A DNA stretch of 64,000 bases from Acidobacteriota bacterium (GCA_028877275.1 JAPPFP010000024.1:80359-144358), one strand, 5' to 3'; shown: positions 8,958 to 17,636, numbered from the stretch's first letter. Translations and numbers: made by a program. The notes: generated by a model from the letters alone, not told the origin.

Positions 8958-10619
8958 ATGAGCGACTGGCATCACGCGGACATTCTCGAAGCGATCGCCC
9001 AGCACCAGCCGGAGGCGCCGGCGCAGGCCTTCGTGGATCCCCTGGGCGGCGAACCGGCGCGCCGCTACGCGCAGGCCGAAATGCATCGCCGCGCGAACGG
9101 CGTCGCGGCCACGCTGATCGCGCGCGGAGCGAAGCGCCAGGACAAGGTGGCGCAGTACCTCTACAACGTGCCGGAGTACCTGGAGTCCGTGCTCGCCTGC
9201 TTCAAGGCGTCCCTGGTGCCGGTGAACACGAACTACCGTTACGTGGAGGGCGAACTCCTCTACCTGTGGGACAACGCGGACGTCGTGGCGGTGGTCTTCC
9301 ACGGCTGCTTCGCCTCACGGATCGCTGATCTGCGGTCGAAGATGCCAGGGATTCACACGTGGCTCTGGGTCGACGACGGTTCGGGTCCCTGCCCCGAATG
9401 GGCGATTCCCTACGAGCAGGCGGCCGCCGCGACGGCGGGCGACTCGCTGGCCTTCGAGGCGCCCTGGCCGCGCAGCGGCGACGATCTCTGGCTGCTCTAC
9501 ACCGGCGGCACGACCGGCATGCCGAAGGGCGTCATGTGGCGGCTCGACGACCTCTGGCTGCTCGGCAACGACAACCGGCCCGAGCCGTTCGATCTCTCGG
9601 GCGGCGTCGAGGGCCTCGCGCCCCAGTTCGACGAACTCCTGATGCGGCGGGTTTCCCTTCCCGCCTGCCCCCTGATGCACGGTACCGGTTTCCTCACCGC
9701 CCTCGGCGGCATGCTGAACGGCGGCACGGTGATCACCCTGGCCAACCGCCGCTTCGACGCGGTGGCCACGCTCGAGGCGATCACCAGGGAGAAGATCAAC
9801 GGGATGGCGATCGTCGGCGACGCGTTCGCCAGGCCCATGGTGCGCGCGCTCGAGGCGGAGCCGGATCGCTTCGACCTGTCCAGCCTCGAAGCCGTGGTCT
9901 CCTCGGGCGCGATGTGGAGCGCCGAAGTCAAGCGCGAGCTCCTGCGGTTCTGTCCGCCGGAGACGATCCTGACGGACAGCCTCGGGTCGTCCGAGTCGAT
10001 CGGCATGGGCCGCTCGGACTCGACCGCCGGCGAGGCGACCGAAACGGCCTCCTTCGTCCTCGGCGACAACGCCTGCGTAATCGACGACGACGGCAACAAG
10101 GTCGAGCCGGGCTCGGGCGTGCTTGGGCGGATCGCCGTGACCGGTCACATTCCGGTCGGGTACTACAAGGACCCCGAGAAGACGGCGGCCATATTCACCG
10201 AAGTCGACGGCGTCCGCTACTCGATGGCGGGTGACTACGCCACCGTCGAGGCCGACGGCTCCCTCAAGCTCTATGGTCGCGGCTCCGTATGCATCAACAG
10301 CGGCGGCGAGAAGATCTTCCCCGAAGAAGTCGAGGAAGTGCTGAAGACCCACCCTTCGGTCCGCGACGCCGTGTGCGTCGGCGTCCCGGACGAGCGCTTC
10401 GGTCAGGCGGTCACGGCCGTCGTCGAACTGGACAGCCCCGGACGATTCAGCGAGGCGGACGTCATCGGCTGGGTGAAGCGGGAACTGGCGTCCTACAAGG
10501 CGCCCAAGCGGGTCCTGGTGCGGGACACGGTGGGGCGGGCGGCAAACGGCAAGGCCGACTACAACGGCCTGCGGGAGTGGGCGGTCGGTCAACTCGCGGC
10601 GCCGGAGGCCACCGGGTGA
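8958..10619 (+). CDS. Acyl-CoA synthetase (AMP-forming, FadD-like)
   Basis: 553 aa, full length for the ANL superfamily. The AMP-binding P-loop-like motif YTGGTTGMPKGVMWR lies near residues 180-194, with the DSLGSSE acyl-adenylate motif and YGRGSVCINSGGEKIFPEEVE core motif toward the C-terminus and the catalytic Lys in RAANGKADYN. It activates a carboxylic acid as an adenylate and then a CoA thioester in the cytoplasm. The TGGTTGMPKGVMWR form is common in actinobacterial-type FadD enzymes acting on steroid side chains or long acyl chains, but the substrate here cannot be read from sequence. It overlaps the next gene's start by 4 nt. Confidence 0.88.
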   Translation: MSDWHHADILEAIAQHQPEAPAQAFVDPLGGEPARRYAQAEMHRRANGVAATLIARGAKRQDKVAQYLYNVPEYLESVLACFKASLVPVNTNYRYVEGELLYLWDNADVVAVVFHGCFASRIADLRSKMPGIHTWLWVDDGSGPCPEWAIPYEQAAAATAGDSLAFEAPWPRSGDDLWLLYTGGTTGMPKGVMWRLDDLWLLGNDNRPEPFDLSGGVEGLAPQFDELLMRRVSLPACPLMHGTGFLTALGGMLNGGTVITLANRRFDAVATLEAITREKINGMAIVGDAFARPMVRALEAEPDRFDLSSLEAVVSSGAMWSAEVKRELLRFCPPETILTDSLGSSESIGMGRSDSTAGEATETASFVLGDNACVIDDDGNKVEPGSGVLGRIAVTGHIPVGYYKDPEKTAAIFTEVDGVRYSMAGDYATVEADGSLKLYGRGSVCINSGGEKIFPEEVEEVLKTHPSVRDAVCVGVPDERFGQAVTAVVELDSPGRFSEADVIGWVKRELASYKAPKRVLVRDTVGRAANGKADYNGLREWAVGQLAAPEATG

Positions 10620-11677
10620 GCACGCCCGCGAAGCAAAAGGTCGTCGTCCAGTTGCCGGGCATCGCCAAGGCGCCGTCCGTCGATACCCGGTACGCCTTCG
10701 AACTGGAGGCCCTCCTTCCGGTGGCGGAACTGGTCGAGGTGGCGGCGACGTCGGAAGAGGAGTTCCTGGCCGAGGCATCGGACGCGGCGGCCGTCATCAC
10801 TTCCTGGGGTTTTCGCATCAGCCGGTCCGTGGTTGCCGGTCTCGACGAGTGCATCGTGATCGGTGTGGGCAGCGTCGGCGTCGACATGGTCGACGTCGAG
10901 GCGGCGACCGAAGCCGGCATCGTCGTCACCAACGTGCCGGACGTGTTCATCGAGGAGGTGGCCGACCACACGATGGCGCTGCTTCTGGCCGGAGCGAGGC
11001 GGATGCGCGAGATGGACTCGATGGTCCGCCGCGGTGACTGGTTTCAGGGCCGTCCTCTGCTCAATGAGGTGCCGCGGCTCTGGGGCCAGACCCTGGGGCT
11101 CGTTTCCTTCGGCAACGTGGCGCGGGCGGTGGCGCGGCGGGCGAAGCCCTTCGGTCTGCAGGTCATCGCGCACGACCCCTACGTCAGCGAGCTGAAGATG
11201 ACGGGAGAAGGTGTCGAACCCGTCAGCTTCGGGGAGTTGCTGGAGCGGTCCGACTACCTGTCGATCCACGCGCCGCTGAACGCGGAGACCCGGCACATGC
11301 TCTCGTCGCGGGAGTTCACGGCGATGAAGAAGAACGCGGTCGTGATCAACGCCGGCCGCGGACCGACCATCGACGAAGCGGCCCTGATCGAGGCTCTCGC
11401 ATCGGGCAGCATCGCCGCCGCGGCTCTCGACGTCCTGGAGCGTGAGCCGCCGGCCGCGGACAACCCGCTGCTGGCGATGGACAACGTGATCCTCACGCCG
11501 CACGTCGCGTCGGCCACCACGCGCATGCGCCCCGAGACGCGACGGCGGGTCGGTCGGGAGGTCGCCCTGGCCCTTTCCGGCCGCTGGCCGATGAGCTGCG
11601 TGAATCCGACGGTGCTTCCGAGAGTGGAACTCGAGCGCTGGCAGCCGGTGCCGATGGAGCGCGGTCCGAACCGCTAG
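10616..11677 (+). CDS. D-isomer-specific 2-hydroxyacid dehydrogenase (NAD-dependent)
   Basis: 353 aa from a GTG overlapping the previous stop (GTGA), which implies translational coupling. The NAD-binding Rossmann region has GLVSFGNVARAVA. The catalytic set is visible: Arg in NAGRGPTIDE, Glu in LEREPPAADNP and His in LTPHVASAT. The fold matches phosphoglycerate dehydrogenase/hydroxypyruvate reductase relatives without an ACT domain. Substrate is not determinable. Co-transcription with an acyl-CoA synthetase suggests a role in carboxylic acid catabolism, which is inference. Confidence 0.85.
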   Translation: MSTPAKQKVVVQLPGIAKAPSVDTRYAFELEALLPVAELVEVAATSEEEFLAEASDAAAVITSWGFRISRSVVAGLDECIVIGVGSVGVDMVDVEAATEAGIVVTNVPDVFIEEVADHTMALLLAGARRMREMDSMVRRGDWFQGRPLLNEVPRLWGQTLGLVSFGNVARAVARRAKPFGLQVIAHDPYVSELKMTGEGVEPVSFGELLERSDYLSIHAPLNAETRHMLSSREFTAMKKNAVVINAGRGPTIDEAALIEALASGSIAAAALDVLEREPPAADNPLLAMDNVILTPHVASATTRMRPETRRRVGREVALALSGRWPMSCVNPTVLPRVELERWQPVPMERGPNR

Positions 11678-11683
11678 GCGGCC

Positions 11684-12178
11684 CTAGTCTTCGGAACGCG
11701 GCGTGCTGAACCAGGCCACCCGACCACAGTACGGTTCGACTTCGCTCCATGACGTGATGTCGAGGTGCACGCACGCCACCGCGGCGGTGACGAAGCGGGG
11801 CGGATCGTCGCCGGTCAGCCGACGCACGAGTTCGGCACAGGTGGGCTGGTGGCCGACGATCAGGATCGAGTTCGCTTCGTCGTCCTGATCGCGCAGGAGG
11901 TCGATCACGCTGCCGGGGGAGGCGAGGTAGAGCGCCGGCTCCAGAATCGTCGTGCGGTTCCAGTTGCCGGCCGCGACGGCCAGTTCGATCGTTTGCCGCG
12001 TGCGCATTGCGGACGAACAGAGGATCCGGTCGGGCAGGGCCTGCCGGTGGGCGAGTTTCCGACCCATGGTTCGGGCGGCCTTGAGACCCCGGGCGTTCAG
12101 GGGTCGCTCGTGGTCGACTCCGCCGTAGGCGGCGTTCCAGTCCGACTTCGCGTGCCGGAGCACGTAGAGGACGCGCAC
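11684..12178 (-). CDS. sixA: SixA-type histidine phosphatase
   Basis: 164 aa. The RHG phosphohistidine motif appears as LRHAKSDWN at the N-terminus, followed by ERPLNARG, the SSAMRTRQT motif and the second catalytic His in LIVGHQPT. Length and motifs match SixA-like phosphatases that dephosphorylate phosphohistidine proteins such as HPt domains or NPr. The start is taken as GTG at the Rossmann-like first strand (VRVLYVL). A TAGCGT box 8 nt upstream supports leaderless initiation there. A GTG 6 codons upstream is the alternative. It faces the S41 peptidase gene divergently. Confidence 0.85.
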   Translation of the reverse strand: MRVLYVLRHAKSDWNAAYGGVDHERPLNARGLKAARTMGRKLAHRQALPDRILCSSAMRTRQTIELAVAAGNWNRTTILEPALYLASPGSVIDLLRDQDDEANSILIVGHQPTCAELVRRLTGDDPPRFVTAAVACVHLDITSWSEVEPYCGRVAWFSTPRSED

Positions 12179-12186
12179 GGCAGACG

Positions 12187-12192
12187 ACGCTA
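12187..12192 (-). promoter_or_regulatory. Putative -10 box before sixA
   Basis: On the minus strand this reads TAGCGT, inside TGCTAGCGT, and ends 8 nt before the GTG start. The upstream flank has no Shine-Dalgarno. The fit to TATAAT is weak. Confidence 0.35.
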
Positions 12193-12238
12193 GCACCGTA
12201 CCCAGCGGCTCCGTCGCGCTGTCGCAAGGAAGGGCCTG

Positions 12239-12244
12239 TAGCAT
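12239..12244 (+). promoter_or_regulatory. Putative -10 box before S41 peptidase gene
   Basis: TAGCAT ends 9 nt before the ATG, with no Shine-Dalgarno in the gap, so the transcript may start at or next to the start codon. Confidence 0.4.
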
Positions 12245-12253
12245 TCCGCGACC

Positions 12254-13690
12254 ATGCAGGGTGCGGAACGATGGCGCCGGGCGGCGTGGCTTGCCGTTCT
12301 CGGCCTCGCGGTAGCTACGGCGGTCGAGGCGCAGCCGACGGATCGGCCGGCCGGTCCAGCGGCAAGTCTCAACGTCGAGACGTTCGACTTCGCCTGGCGG
12401 AGGATCGCCGACACGTTCTGGGATGAGTCGATGGGCGGCGTCGACTGGCAGAAGGTGGCCGACGAGCTGCGGCCCCGGGCCCGGGATGCGGCGGACAACG
12501 CCGAGTTGCGTCTCGTTCTGCAGGACATGCTCTCCCGGCTGGGTCAGTCCCACTTCGGCGTCTTGCCGGGGCGGGGGGCGGTCGAAAGCCCACTGCCGGT
12601 GGACGACTCGGAGGAGACGGGTGGATGCACCCGGGCGTTGATCCGCGCCGTGGCGGGAGCTGGCGGCTCCGCCGCCTCGGACGCGGGGCCGGGGTTCGAT
12701 GTCCGCTTCATCGACTCGACACCTGTTGTGAGTCGGGTCGAACCCGGTTCGTCGGCCGACCGTCAGGGCATCCGCATGGGACTCGAGGTCGTTCGGGTCG
12801 AGAACCAGAACCTGGCGGCGCTCGAAGGTTGCCTCGGACTGGAGTCCCTCGATCCGTGGGTCGCGAAGATGGTGCGGCTGCGGGCCGTCGAGGGCCTGCT
12901 CTATGGAGACGCCGGCGATCCGGTCGGGGTGGAGTTCGCGGACCGGGCGGGCGATCAGTCCATGTTCGAACTCGAACGAACCCACCATCCCGACGCGGTG
13001 GAGTTGGGCTTCGGCAACCTGCCGAAGATGCGGTACCTGTTCGCGACCGACGTACTGGAGACAGCTGCCGGTCGCGTCCTCGTCGTGCGCTTCAACGTCT
13101 GGCTACTTCCAGTGATCCGGGCTGTCGAGGCCGCGCTGTACGGCGAGTCCGCCGAAGGCGCGCCGGCCGTCGACGGCGTGTTGATCGACCTGCGCGGCAA
13201 TCCCGGCGGTGTCGCCGGCACGGCCGTCGGTGTTGCCGGCTACCTGCTCGAAGAGAGGGTCGTTCTGGGCAGGATGAAGAACCGGAACACGGAGCTGAAT
13301 CTGGTCGTCTACCCGCGGCAGATCTCGAGCGCCGGGAAGAAGATCGAGGGATTCGCGGGTCCGGTCGCCGTGTTGATCGACGGCGGCAGTGCCAGCACCA
13401 GCGAGATCTTCGCCGCCGGCCTCCAGGACCATGGTCGTGCGCGCCTGTTCGGAGCGCCGAGCGCCGCGGCGGCACTGCCTTCGGTGATCGAGGGGATGCC
13501 GAACGGCGACCTGCTGATGCACGCGATCGCCGACTTCGAGCGGCCCAGCGGTGAACGGGTCGAGGGCAGGCCGGTCGTGCCCGAGTCCCCCGTGTCGCTC
13601 ACCCGCGAGGGGCTCCTCGCCGGAAGGGACGAGCCACGCGACGCGGCGCTGGCCTGGATCGTCTCGGAACTCAAGAGGGATGGTGGATGA
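12254..13690 (+). CDS. Secreted S41-family peptidase
   Basis: 478 aa. Residues 1-27 form a signal peptide ending VEAQ. An N-terminal helical S41 segment is followed by a PDZ-like region (SRVEPGSSADRQGIRMGLEV) and the peptidase core with LIDLRGNPGG and GGSASTSEIFA, where the Ser is the probable nucleophile. A late catalytic Lys is not obvious, as in tricorn/retinoid-type S41 members. It probably cleaves or processes proteins in the periplasm. Its stop overlaps the next gene by 4 nt (ATGA). Confidence 0.85.
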   Translation: MQGAERWRRAAWLAVLGLAVATAVEAQPTDRPAGPAASLNVETFDFAWRRIADTFWDESMGGVDWQKVADELRPRARDAADNAELRLVLQDMLSRLGQSHFGVLPGRGAVESPLPVDDSEETGGCTRALIRAVAGAGGSAASDAGPGFDVRFIDSTPVVSRVEPGSSADRQGIRMGLEVVRVENQNLAALEGCLGLESLDPWVAKMVRLRAVEGLLYGDAGDPVGVEFADRAGDQSMFELERTHHPDAVELGFGNLPKMRYLFATDVLETAAGRVLVVRFNVWLLPVIRAVEAALYGESAEGAPAVDGVLIDLRGNPGGVAGTAVGVAGYLLEERVVLGRMKNRNTELNLVVYPRQISSAGKKIEGFAGPVAVLIDGGSASTSEIFAAGLQDHGRARLFGAPSAAAALPSVIEGMPNGDLLMHAIADFERPSGERVEGRPVVPESPVSLTREGLLAGRDEPRDAALAWIVSELKRDGG

Positions 13691-14280
13691 ACATCAGTCT
13701 CTGGAGCGAGGGAGTCAGTCTCGGCCGGTTCGGTAGCGAGGGTGCGCTCGGCCCGCCCTGGCTTTGGGTGGTCGCGGGTCTGCTGCTGCTCCTGCTGGGG
13801 CGCCAGCTCTATACGGCGTTGATCGGTCTGGTCGGTTTCTTCGTCGTCTACGGCGTTCCGCAGGACCTGCTGCCCCTGGCGAGCGAGATGCGGCTGGCGA
13901 TCGCGGTCGGCGTCGGCGTTCTCGCAGCGCTGCTCGCCTTCATCGTGCGCAAGGTCGCGGTTGCCCTCGCGGGGGCCCTGCTGGGCGCCGGGGCGGCGTT
14001 GTGGGCGATCAGCTTCTACGGCGCCCGGTGGGACATCCTGTGGTGGATCGTGATCGCGGCGGCCGCCGTGCTCGGTGCGTGGGTGCTGCGTGTCGTGTTC
14101 GAGACGGCGTTGATTGTCGTCTCGTCGTTCGTCGGGGCCCTGCTGATCGTCGCGGCAGTCGGCCTCGAAGGGCTGCCCGCGCATGCCGGTGTCGCGTTGC
14201 TGATCGTGATCGGCGTGGCGTTCCAGATGCGACGCCGGCGGGCGGCGGACAGGGACGCGAAGAAGGCGTCGGCCAGCTAG
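13687..14280 (+). CDS. Polytopic membrane protein, DUF4203/TMEM198-like
   Basis: 197 aa made of about six to seven hydrophobic segments separated by short loops, with a basic C-terminal tail (RRRRAADRDAKK). The Gly-rich paired segments are reminiscent of DUF4203/TMEM198-type proteins, but no functional residue is recognisable. It is translationally coupled to the S41 peptidase upstream and followed 6 nt later by a secreted four-Cys protein, so the three may form one unit. Confidence 0.6.
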   Translation: MNISLWSEGVSLGRFGSEGALGPPWLWVVAGLLLLLLGRQLYTALIGLVGFFVVYGVPQDLLPLASEMRLAIAVGVGVLAALLAFIVRKVAVALAGALLGAGAALWAISFYGARWDILWWIVIAAAAVLGAWVLRVVFETALIVVSSFVGALLIVAAVGLEGLPAHAGVALLIVIGVAFQMRRRRAADRDAKKASAS

Positions 14281-14286
14281 GATTCC

Positions 14287-14724
14287 ATGGTGCGTGGAAC
14301 GCTGCTCCTGGCCGTTCTGGCCGCGCTGTCCGGAATCGCCGCTGAAGCCCGGGCCCAGGAGCCGGAGGGGTCGTGCACAGGCGACGGCACGACTCTCTGC
14401 CTGAACGACGATCGCTTTCGCGTGACCGTGCAATGGGAGAACGCGGCGGGCGATTCTGGTGACGGTCAGGGGGTCCAACTGACCGGCGACACCGGCTACT
14501 TCTGGTTCTTCAGCGAAGACAATGTCGAGGTCGTGATCAAGGTGCTGAACGGTTGCGGCATCGGCGACGGGGCCTACTGGGTCTTCATCGGGGGCTTGAC
14601 CGACGTTCGGGTCGAAGTCGACGTCGAGGACGTCGAGGCGGAGGAGACGAAGACCTACGCCAACGAACTCGGCACGCTCTTCGTGCCGGTGTCCGACACG
14701 GCGGCCTTCCTGACCTGCGATTGA
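14287..14724 (+). CDS. Stand-alone secreted four-Cys module protein
   Basis: 145 aa. A signal peptide (to about residue 23, ending ARAQ) is followed directly by a diverged copy of the four-Cys module: SCT, TTLCLNDDRF, YFWFFSEDN, VIKVLNGC, AYWVF and FLTCD. It has no other domain, showing that the module folds alone. Function is unknown. The start ATG follows the upstream stop by 6 nt without a good Shine-Dalgarno. Confidence 0.7.
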   Translation: MVRGTLLLAVLAALSGIAAEARAQEPEGSCTGDGTTLCLNDDRFRVTVQWENAAGDSGDGQGVQLTGDTGYFWFFSEDNVEVVIKVLNGCGIGDGAYWVFIGGLTDVRVEVDVEDVEAEETKTYANELGTLFVPVSDTAAFLTCD

Positions 14725-14733
14725 CGAGGCGAG

Positions 14734-15924
14734 CTACGCGTCGGAAGCGTTGGGCATCGTCACGGCGACCGTGCCGGCGCCGGCCGCGGTGGCGCCTCCG
14801 GCCGAGGCGGCCAGCAGCGTCGCCTGTCCCGGGCGGAGGCTCAGGGCGCCGGCGGGGTTGCGAATCTCGAGATCGCCTTCCAGAGCGAGGACAATCCGCA
14901 CGTTGTCGTCGGCGGGAAGCGGCGCCGGGCCGCGACCCGCGACGTCCAGAACGTCGAGCCGGAAGTCCGCTACCGGCGGCGTGAAGGCGGTGCGCCGGCC
15001 CCAGGGATGTTCCTCGACCTCGGGCTCCAGGCTGGCTGCTCCCGCGGCCTCGTAGACGAGGATGTCGAGGAGTTCAGCAGCGTCGACCCGTTTGGACGTC
15101 AGTCCGAGGCGCAGGACGTTGTCGGAGTTCGCCATGACCTCGACCCCCGAGCCCTCCAGGTAGCTGTGAGGCACGCCCGGTCCGGTGAAGAGCGCCTGTC
15201 CCGGCTCTAGCCGGATCAGCCTCAGGATCAAGGGCGCTATGACCAGTGGATCTTCGAGATGGAACGCGGCGATCCGGTCGATCCAGCGCAGCGCGTCCCG
15301 CCGTTCCGGGTCTGCGCGGTCGGCGGCGAGCCGGGCGGCGCCAGTGACCCTGGCGGCAAGCTCCGTTCCCGCCCGCCCCGTCAAGGCGTCGAGCAACGGC
15401 CGGTAGGCGGCCGCTCCCTCGGACTCGAGGCGCTGGACATGCGGTTCGAGCTCCTCCAGACCAAGGGCGCCGAGCAGGGCTGCCGCTTCCGCGGGCGGCC
15501 GGAAGCCGGAGAGGGCGGAAAACGCGGTCAGCGCGTAGAGCAGCTCCGGCTTGTGGTTCGGATCCCGGTAGTTGCCGGGCGCGCCGCCCGCGAAGCCGCG
15601 AGCGGCCTGCTCTCGGCTCGGATGGGCCTGGATCGACAGCGGCCTGCCCGCCGAAAGGACCTTGGTCAGAAACGGCAGCGCGGAGTAGGAGCCCAGAACG
15701 TCGACCGGCCGTTCGGCGATCAAACGGTCGAGCGGAATCGAGCCGGCGTCGCTTGATCCGATGACGACGTCGGCCGGTGCGTCCGGGTGGCTCCCGAACC
15801 AGAGTTCGGCTTCGGGCCTGCCGCTGGGTTCGCGGCCGCAGAGACGGGGGATGAAGTCGGGCGTCCCCCAGTCGTAATTCCGGACGCGCGGCAGAAGCCG
15901 GAGGGGACGGTCGAGCGGCGTCAT
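14734..15924 (-). CDS. manA: Mannose-6-phosphate isomerase, class I
   Basis: 396 aa, typical for type I PMI. Zinc-site motifs are present: IQAHPSREQA, the Glu/His of the KPELLYALT region and the type I signature around FTGPGVPHSYLEG, followed by NSDNVLRLGLTSK. It interconverts fructose-6-phosphate and mannose-6-phosphate in the cytoplasm, feeding GDP-mannose and glycan synthesis or mannose catabolism. Its start overlaps the stop of the cytidylyltransferase gene by 4 nt, so it is the last gene of the minus-strand XdhC-MocA unit. Confidence 0.9.
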   Translation of the reverse strand: MTPLDRPLRLLPRVRNYDWGTPDFIPRLCGREPSGRPEAELWFGSHPDAPADVVIGSSDAGSIPLDRLIAERPVDVLGSYSALPFLTKVLSAGRPLSIQAHPSREQAARGFAGGAPGNYRDPNHKPELLYALTAFSALSGFRPPAEAAALLGALGLEELEPHVQRLESEGAAAYRPLLDALTGRAGTELAARVTGAARLAADRADPERRDALRWIDRIAAFHLEDPLVIAPLILRLIRLEPGQALFTGPGVPHSYLEGSGVEVMANSDNVLRLGLTSKRVDAAELLDILVYEAAGAASLEPEVEEHPWGRRTAFTPPVADFRLDVLDVAGRGPAPLPADDNVRIVLALEGDLEIRNPAGALSLRPGQATLLAASAGGATAAGAGTVAVTMPNASDA

Positions 15925-16532
15925 GATGTGCCGGACCTTTCGAGCCAGGAGCGGGCCTCGGCTTCCGTGTCGATGTCGACCAGCGGCAGCTCCGAGTCGA
16001 GTTCCAGTTCCTGGACGCGCTCGGCCAGTTCGTGCAACAGGGGACGCGCGCCCTCGTCGCCTCGCAGGTCTTCCAGGCGGGCGAACCAGTCGCGGCCGAA
16101 GGTGACCGGGGCGCCGCGGCGGCCCCGGAAGGTCGGCACGACGATCGAGGCGGGTCCGCCGAACGCGCCGAGCAGCCGGTTGATGACGGCCGCGTCGAGA
16201 CCGGGTTGGTCGATCGGCAGGAACATGACGCCCTCAGCGTCATCCGCGACGGCAGCCAGGCCGCAACGTACCGATCCGCTCTGGCCGTCGGCGTAGGCCG
16301 GGTTGTGGACCGCTCGCAGGTCGAGGTCGGCGACCTCGGACCGCACTCTCCCGGTCGCATGGCCGGTGACGAGGATCACTTCTCCGAGGGCGGACGTGAG
16401 GGCCGCGCGGCAGGTTCGGCGGACCAGGCTCTCGCCGCCGACCCGAAAGAGCTGCTTCGGCTTGTCCGCGCCGGCCTCGAACCTTGTCGAGAGCCCGGCG
16501 GCGAGGACGACGCCGGAGACCGGACCGGTCAT
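15921..16532 (-). CDS. MocA/MobA-like molybdopterin nucleotidyltransferase
   Basis: 203 aa. The N-terminal nucleotide-binding motif VVLAAGLSTRFEAGADKPKQ matches the LAAGxSxRxGxxK signature of NTP transferases. The FLPIDQPGLD stretch is the usual metal-site Asp, and a RGRRGAPVTFGRDWF region matches the MocA clade. It likely attaches CMP (or GMP) to the molybdenum cofactor. It overlaps the XdhC C-domain gene upstream and manA downstream by 4 nt each, which supports a cofactor-maturation role. Confidence 0.85.
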   Translation of the reverse strand: MTGPVSGVVLAAGLSTRFEAGADKPKQLFRVGGESLVRRTCRAALTSALGEVILVTGHATGRVRSEVADLDLRAVHNPAYADGQSGSVRCGLAAVADDAEGVMFLPIDQPGLDAAVINRLLGAFGGPASIVVPTFRGRRGAPVTFGRDWFARLEDLRGDEGARPLLHELAERVQELELDSELPLVDIDTEAEARSWLERSGTS

Positions 16533-17251
16533 GGCTTTCCGGCAGCCTGCCTGCCGTTTCGCACGGCGACGAGTTCGGCGGCGATCGCCATCGCGATCTC
16601 CTCGGGCTTGCGGCCGCCGAGATCGAGGCCGATCGGCGCGTGGATCCGGTCGATCAGCTCACCCGCCAGGCCGGCTTCGAGAAGCGCCGCGACCCGCTTC
16701 GCGTGGGTGCGCGAGGAGCCCAGGGCGCCTACGTAGCGGACCCCGGCTTCGAGAGCGACCTGGAGCGCCGGGTTGTCCAGCTTCTCGTCGTGCGTGAGGA
16801 AGACGCAGTAGGTGTTGGCGTGGATCGGTACGCGGGCCAGGTAGTCCGCCGGCCACTCGACGACCAGTTCGTCCGCGTGGGGAAACCGCTCGACCGTGGC
16901 GAAGGCGGAGCGGGCGTCGACGACGACCGTGCGGAAACCGAGACGGCGTGCGAAGTGGACCAGGTGGATCGCGACGTGGACGGCGCCGACGATGAACAAC
17001 TGGGGCAGCGGCTCGAAGGTCTCGACGAACACCTCGACGCCCTCGATCTCGCGGAGGCCGGTGGCCGGCAGAGTCTCCGCCGTAGCGAGGGCCAGTGCTT
17101 CGCGGTCCACGTCGCCCGCGCCCAGCTCTCCTTCCGCCCGGCCGTCCGGCCAAACGAGCATGCGCGCTCCGAGCCCGGCGCCGTCGGCGCGGGTGAACGC
17201 GACCACCCGTTCGCCCGCGAGCAGGGATCGGCGGAGGGACTCGAAACCCAT
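16529..17251 (-). CDS. XdhC-like protein, C-terminal Rossmann half
   Basis: 240 aa with GGGAGG upstream of the ATG. Residues 85-230 show the XdhC_C Rossmann fold: LFIVGAVHVAIHLVHFARRLGF, VVVDAR, HANTYCVFLTHDEKLD, YVGALGSSRTHAKR and HAPIGLDLGGRKPEEIA. XdhC proteins bind molybdenum cofactor and help sulfurate and insert it into xanthine dehydrogenase or CO-dehydrogenase-type enzymes. The N-terminal XdhC_CoxI domain is in the separate gene just upstream. No molybdoenzyme structural gene is in the window. Confidence 0.88.
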   Translation of the reverse strand: MGFESLRRSLLAGERVVAFTRADGAGLGARMLVWPDGRAEGELGAGDVDREALALATAETLPATGLREIEGVEVFVETFEPLPQLFIVGAVHVAIHLVHFARRLGFRTVVVDARSAFATVERFPHADELVVEWPADYLARVPIHANTYCVFLTHDEKLDNPALQVALEAGVRYVGALGSSRTHAKRVAALLEAGLAGELIDRIHAPIGLDLGGRKPEEIAMAIAAELVAVRNGRQAAGKP

Positions 17252-17269
17252 CGGGGCGAGCCTCCCGCC

Positions 17270-17584
17270 TCAACCGTCGATGCGTTCGACCAGCACCTCG
17301 ACCTCTCCGCCGCAGGTCAGGCCGACGGACCACGCCTGCTCGTCCGAGATGCCGTAGCTGAGCCGCTTCGGAAGGCCGTCCTCCAATACCGACTGGGCCT
17401 CCTCGATCACCGCGCCCTCGATGCAGCCGCCGCTGACCGAGCCGGCGATGCTCCCCGTGTCGGACACGGCCATCTTCGAGCCGAGGGGTCGGGGCGAGGA
17501 ACCGACGGTGCGGATCACGGTCGCGACGGCCACGCGTTGGCCGTCCGCCCGCCAGCGGTCCACGTCGGAGAGGATGTCCAGCAC
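17270..17584 (-). CDS. XdhC/CoxI N-terminal domain protein
   Basis: 104 aa from a GTG. It holds only the XdhC_CoxI domain: VATVIRTVGSSPRPLGSKMAV, GSVSGGCIEGAVIEEA and LTCGGEVEVLVE, the last two being the usual Gly-Cys landmarks. With the next gene it makes a complete XdhC split over two polypeptides. The GTG start is supported by a TAGAAT box 7 nt upstream and by homology; in-frame extension upstream reads poorly. Confidence 0.85.
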   Translation of the reverse strand: MLDILSDVDRWRADGQRVAVATVIRTVGSSPRPLGSKMAVSDTGSIAGSVSGGCIEGAVIEEAQSVLEDGLPKRLSYGISDEQAWSVGLTCGGEVEVLVERIDG

Positions 17585-17591
17585 GGGCGGG

Positions 17592-17597
17592 ATTCTA
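17592..17597 (-). promoter_or_regulatory. Putative -10 box before the XdhC N-domain gene
   Basis: On the minus strand this reads TAGAAT and ends 7 nt before the GTG. No Shine-Dalgarno is present. It would drive the four-gene XdhC-MocA-ManA unit. Confidence 0.45.
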
Positions 17598-17617
17598 CTA
17601 GCGGATCCCCCTGGGGC

Positions 17618-17636
17618 TATAGTGATCTGGAGGAGG
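17618..17636 (+). promoter_or_regulatory. Putative -10 (TATAGT) and strong AGGAGG for lipoprotein gene
   Basis: TATAGT at 17618-17623 is followed by AGGAGG at 17631-17636, 9 nt before the ATG. This gene therefore has a short led transcript, in contrast to the divergent XdhC gene. Confidence 0.4.

Noticed and set aside
8840..8959. Longer start for the alkaline phosphatase
   Set aside because: The extension lacks a signal peptide and Shine-Dalgarno; the ATG at 8839 has both.
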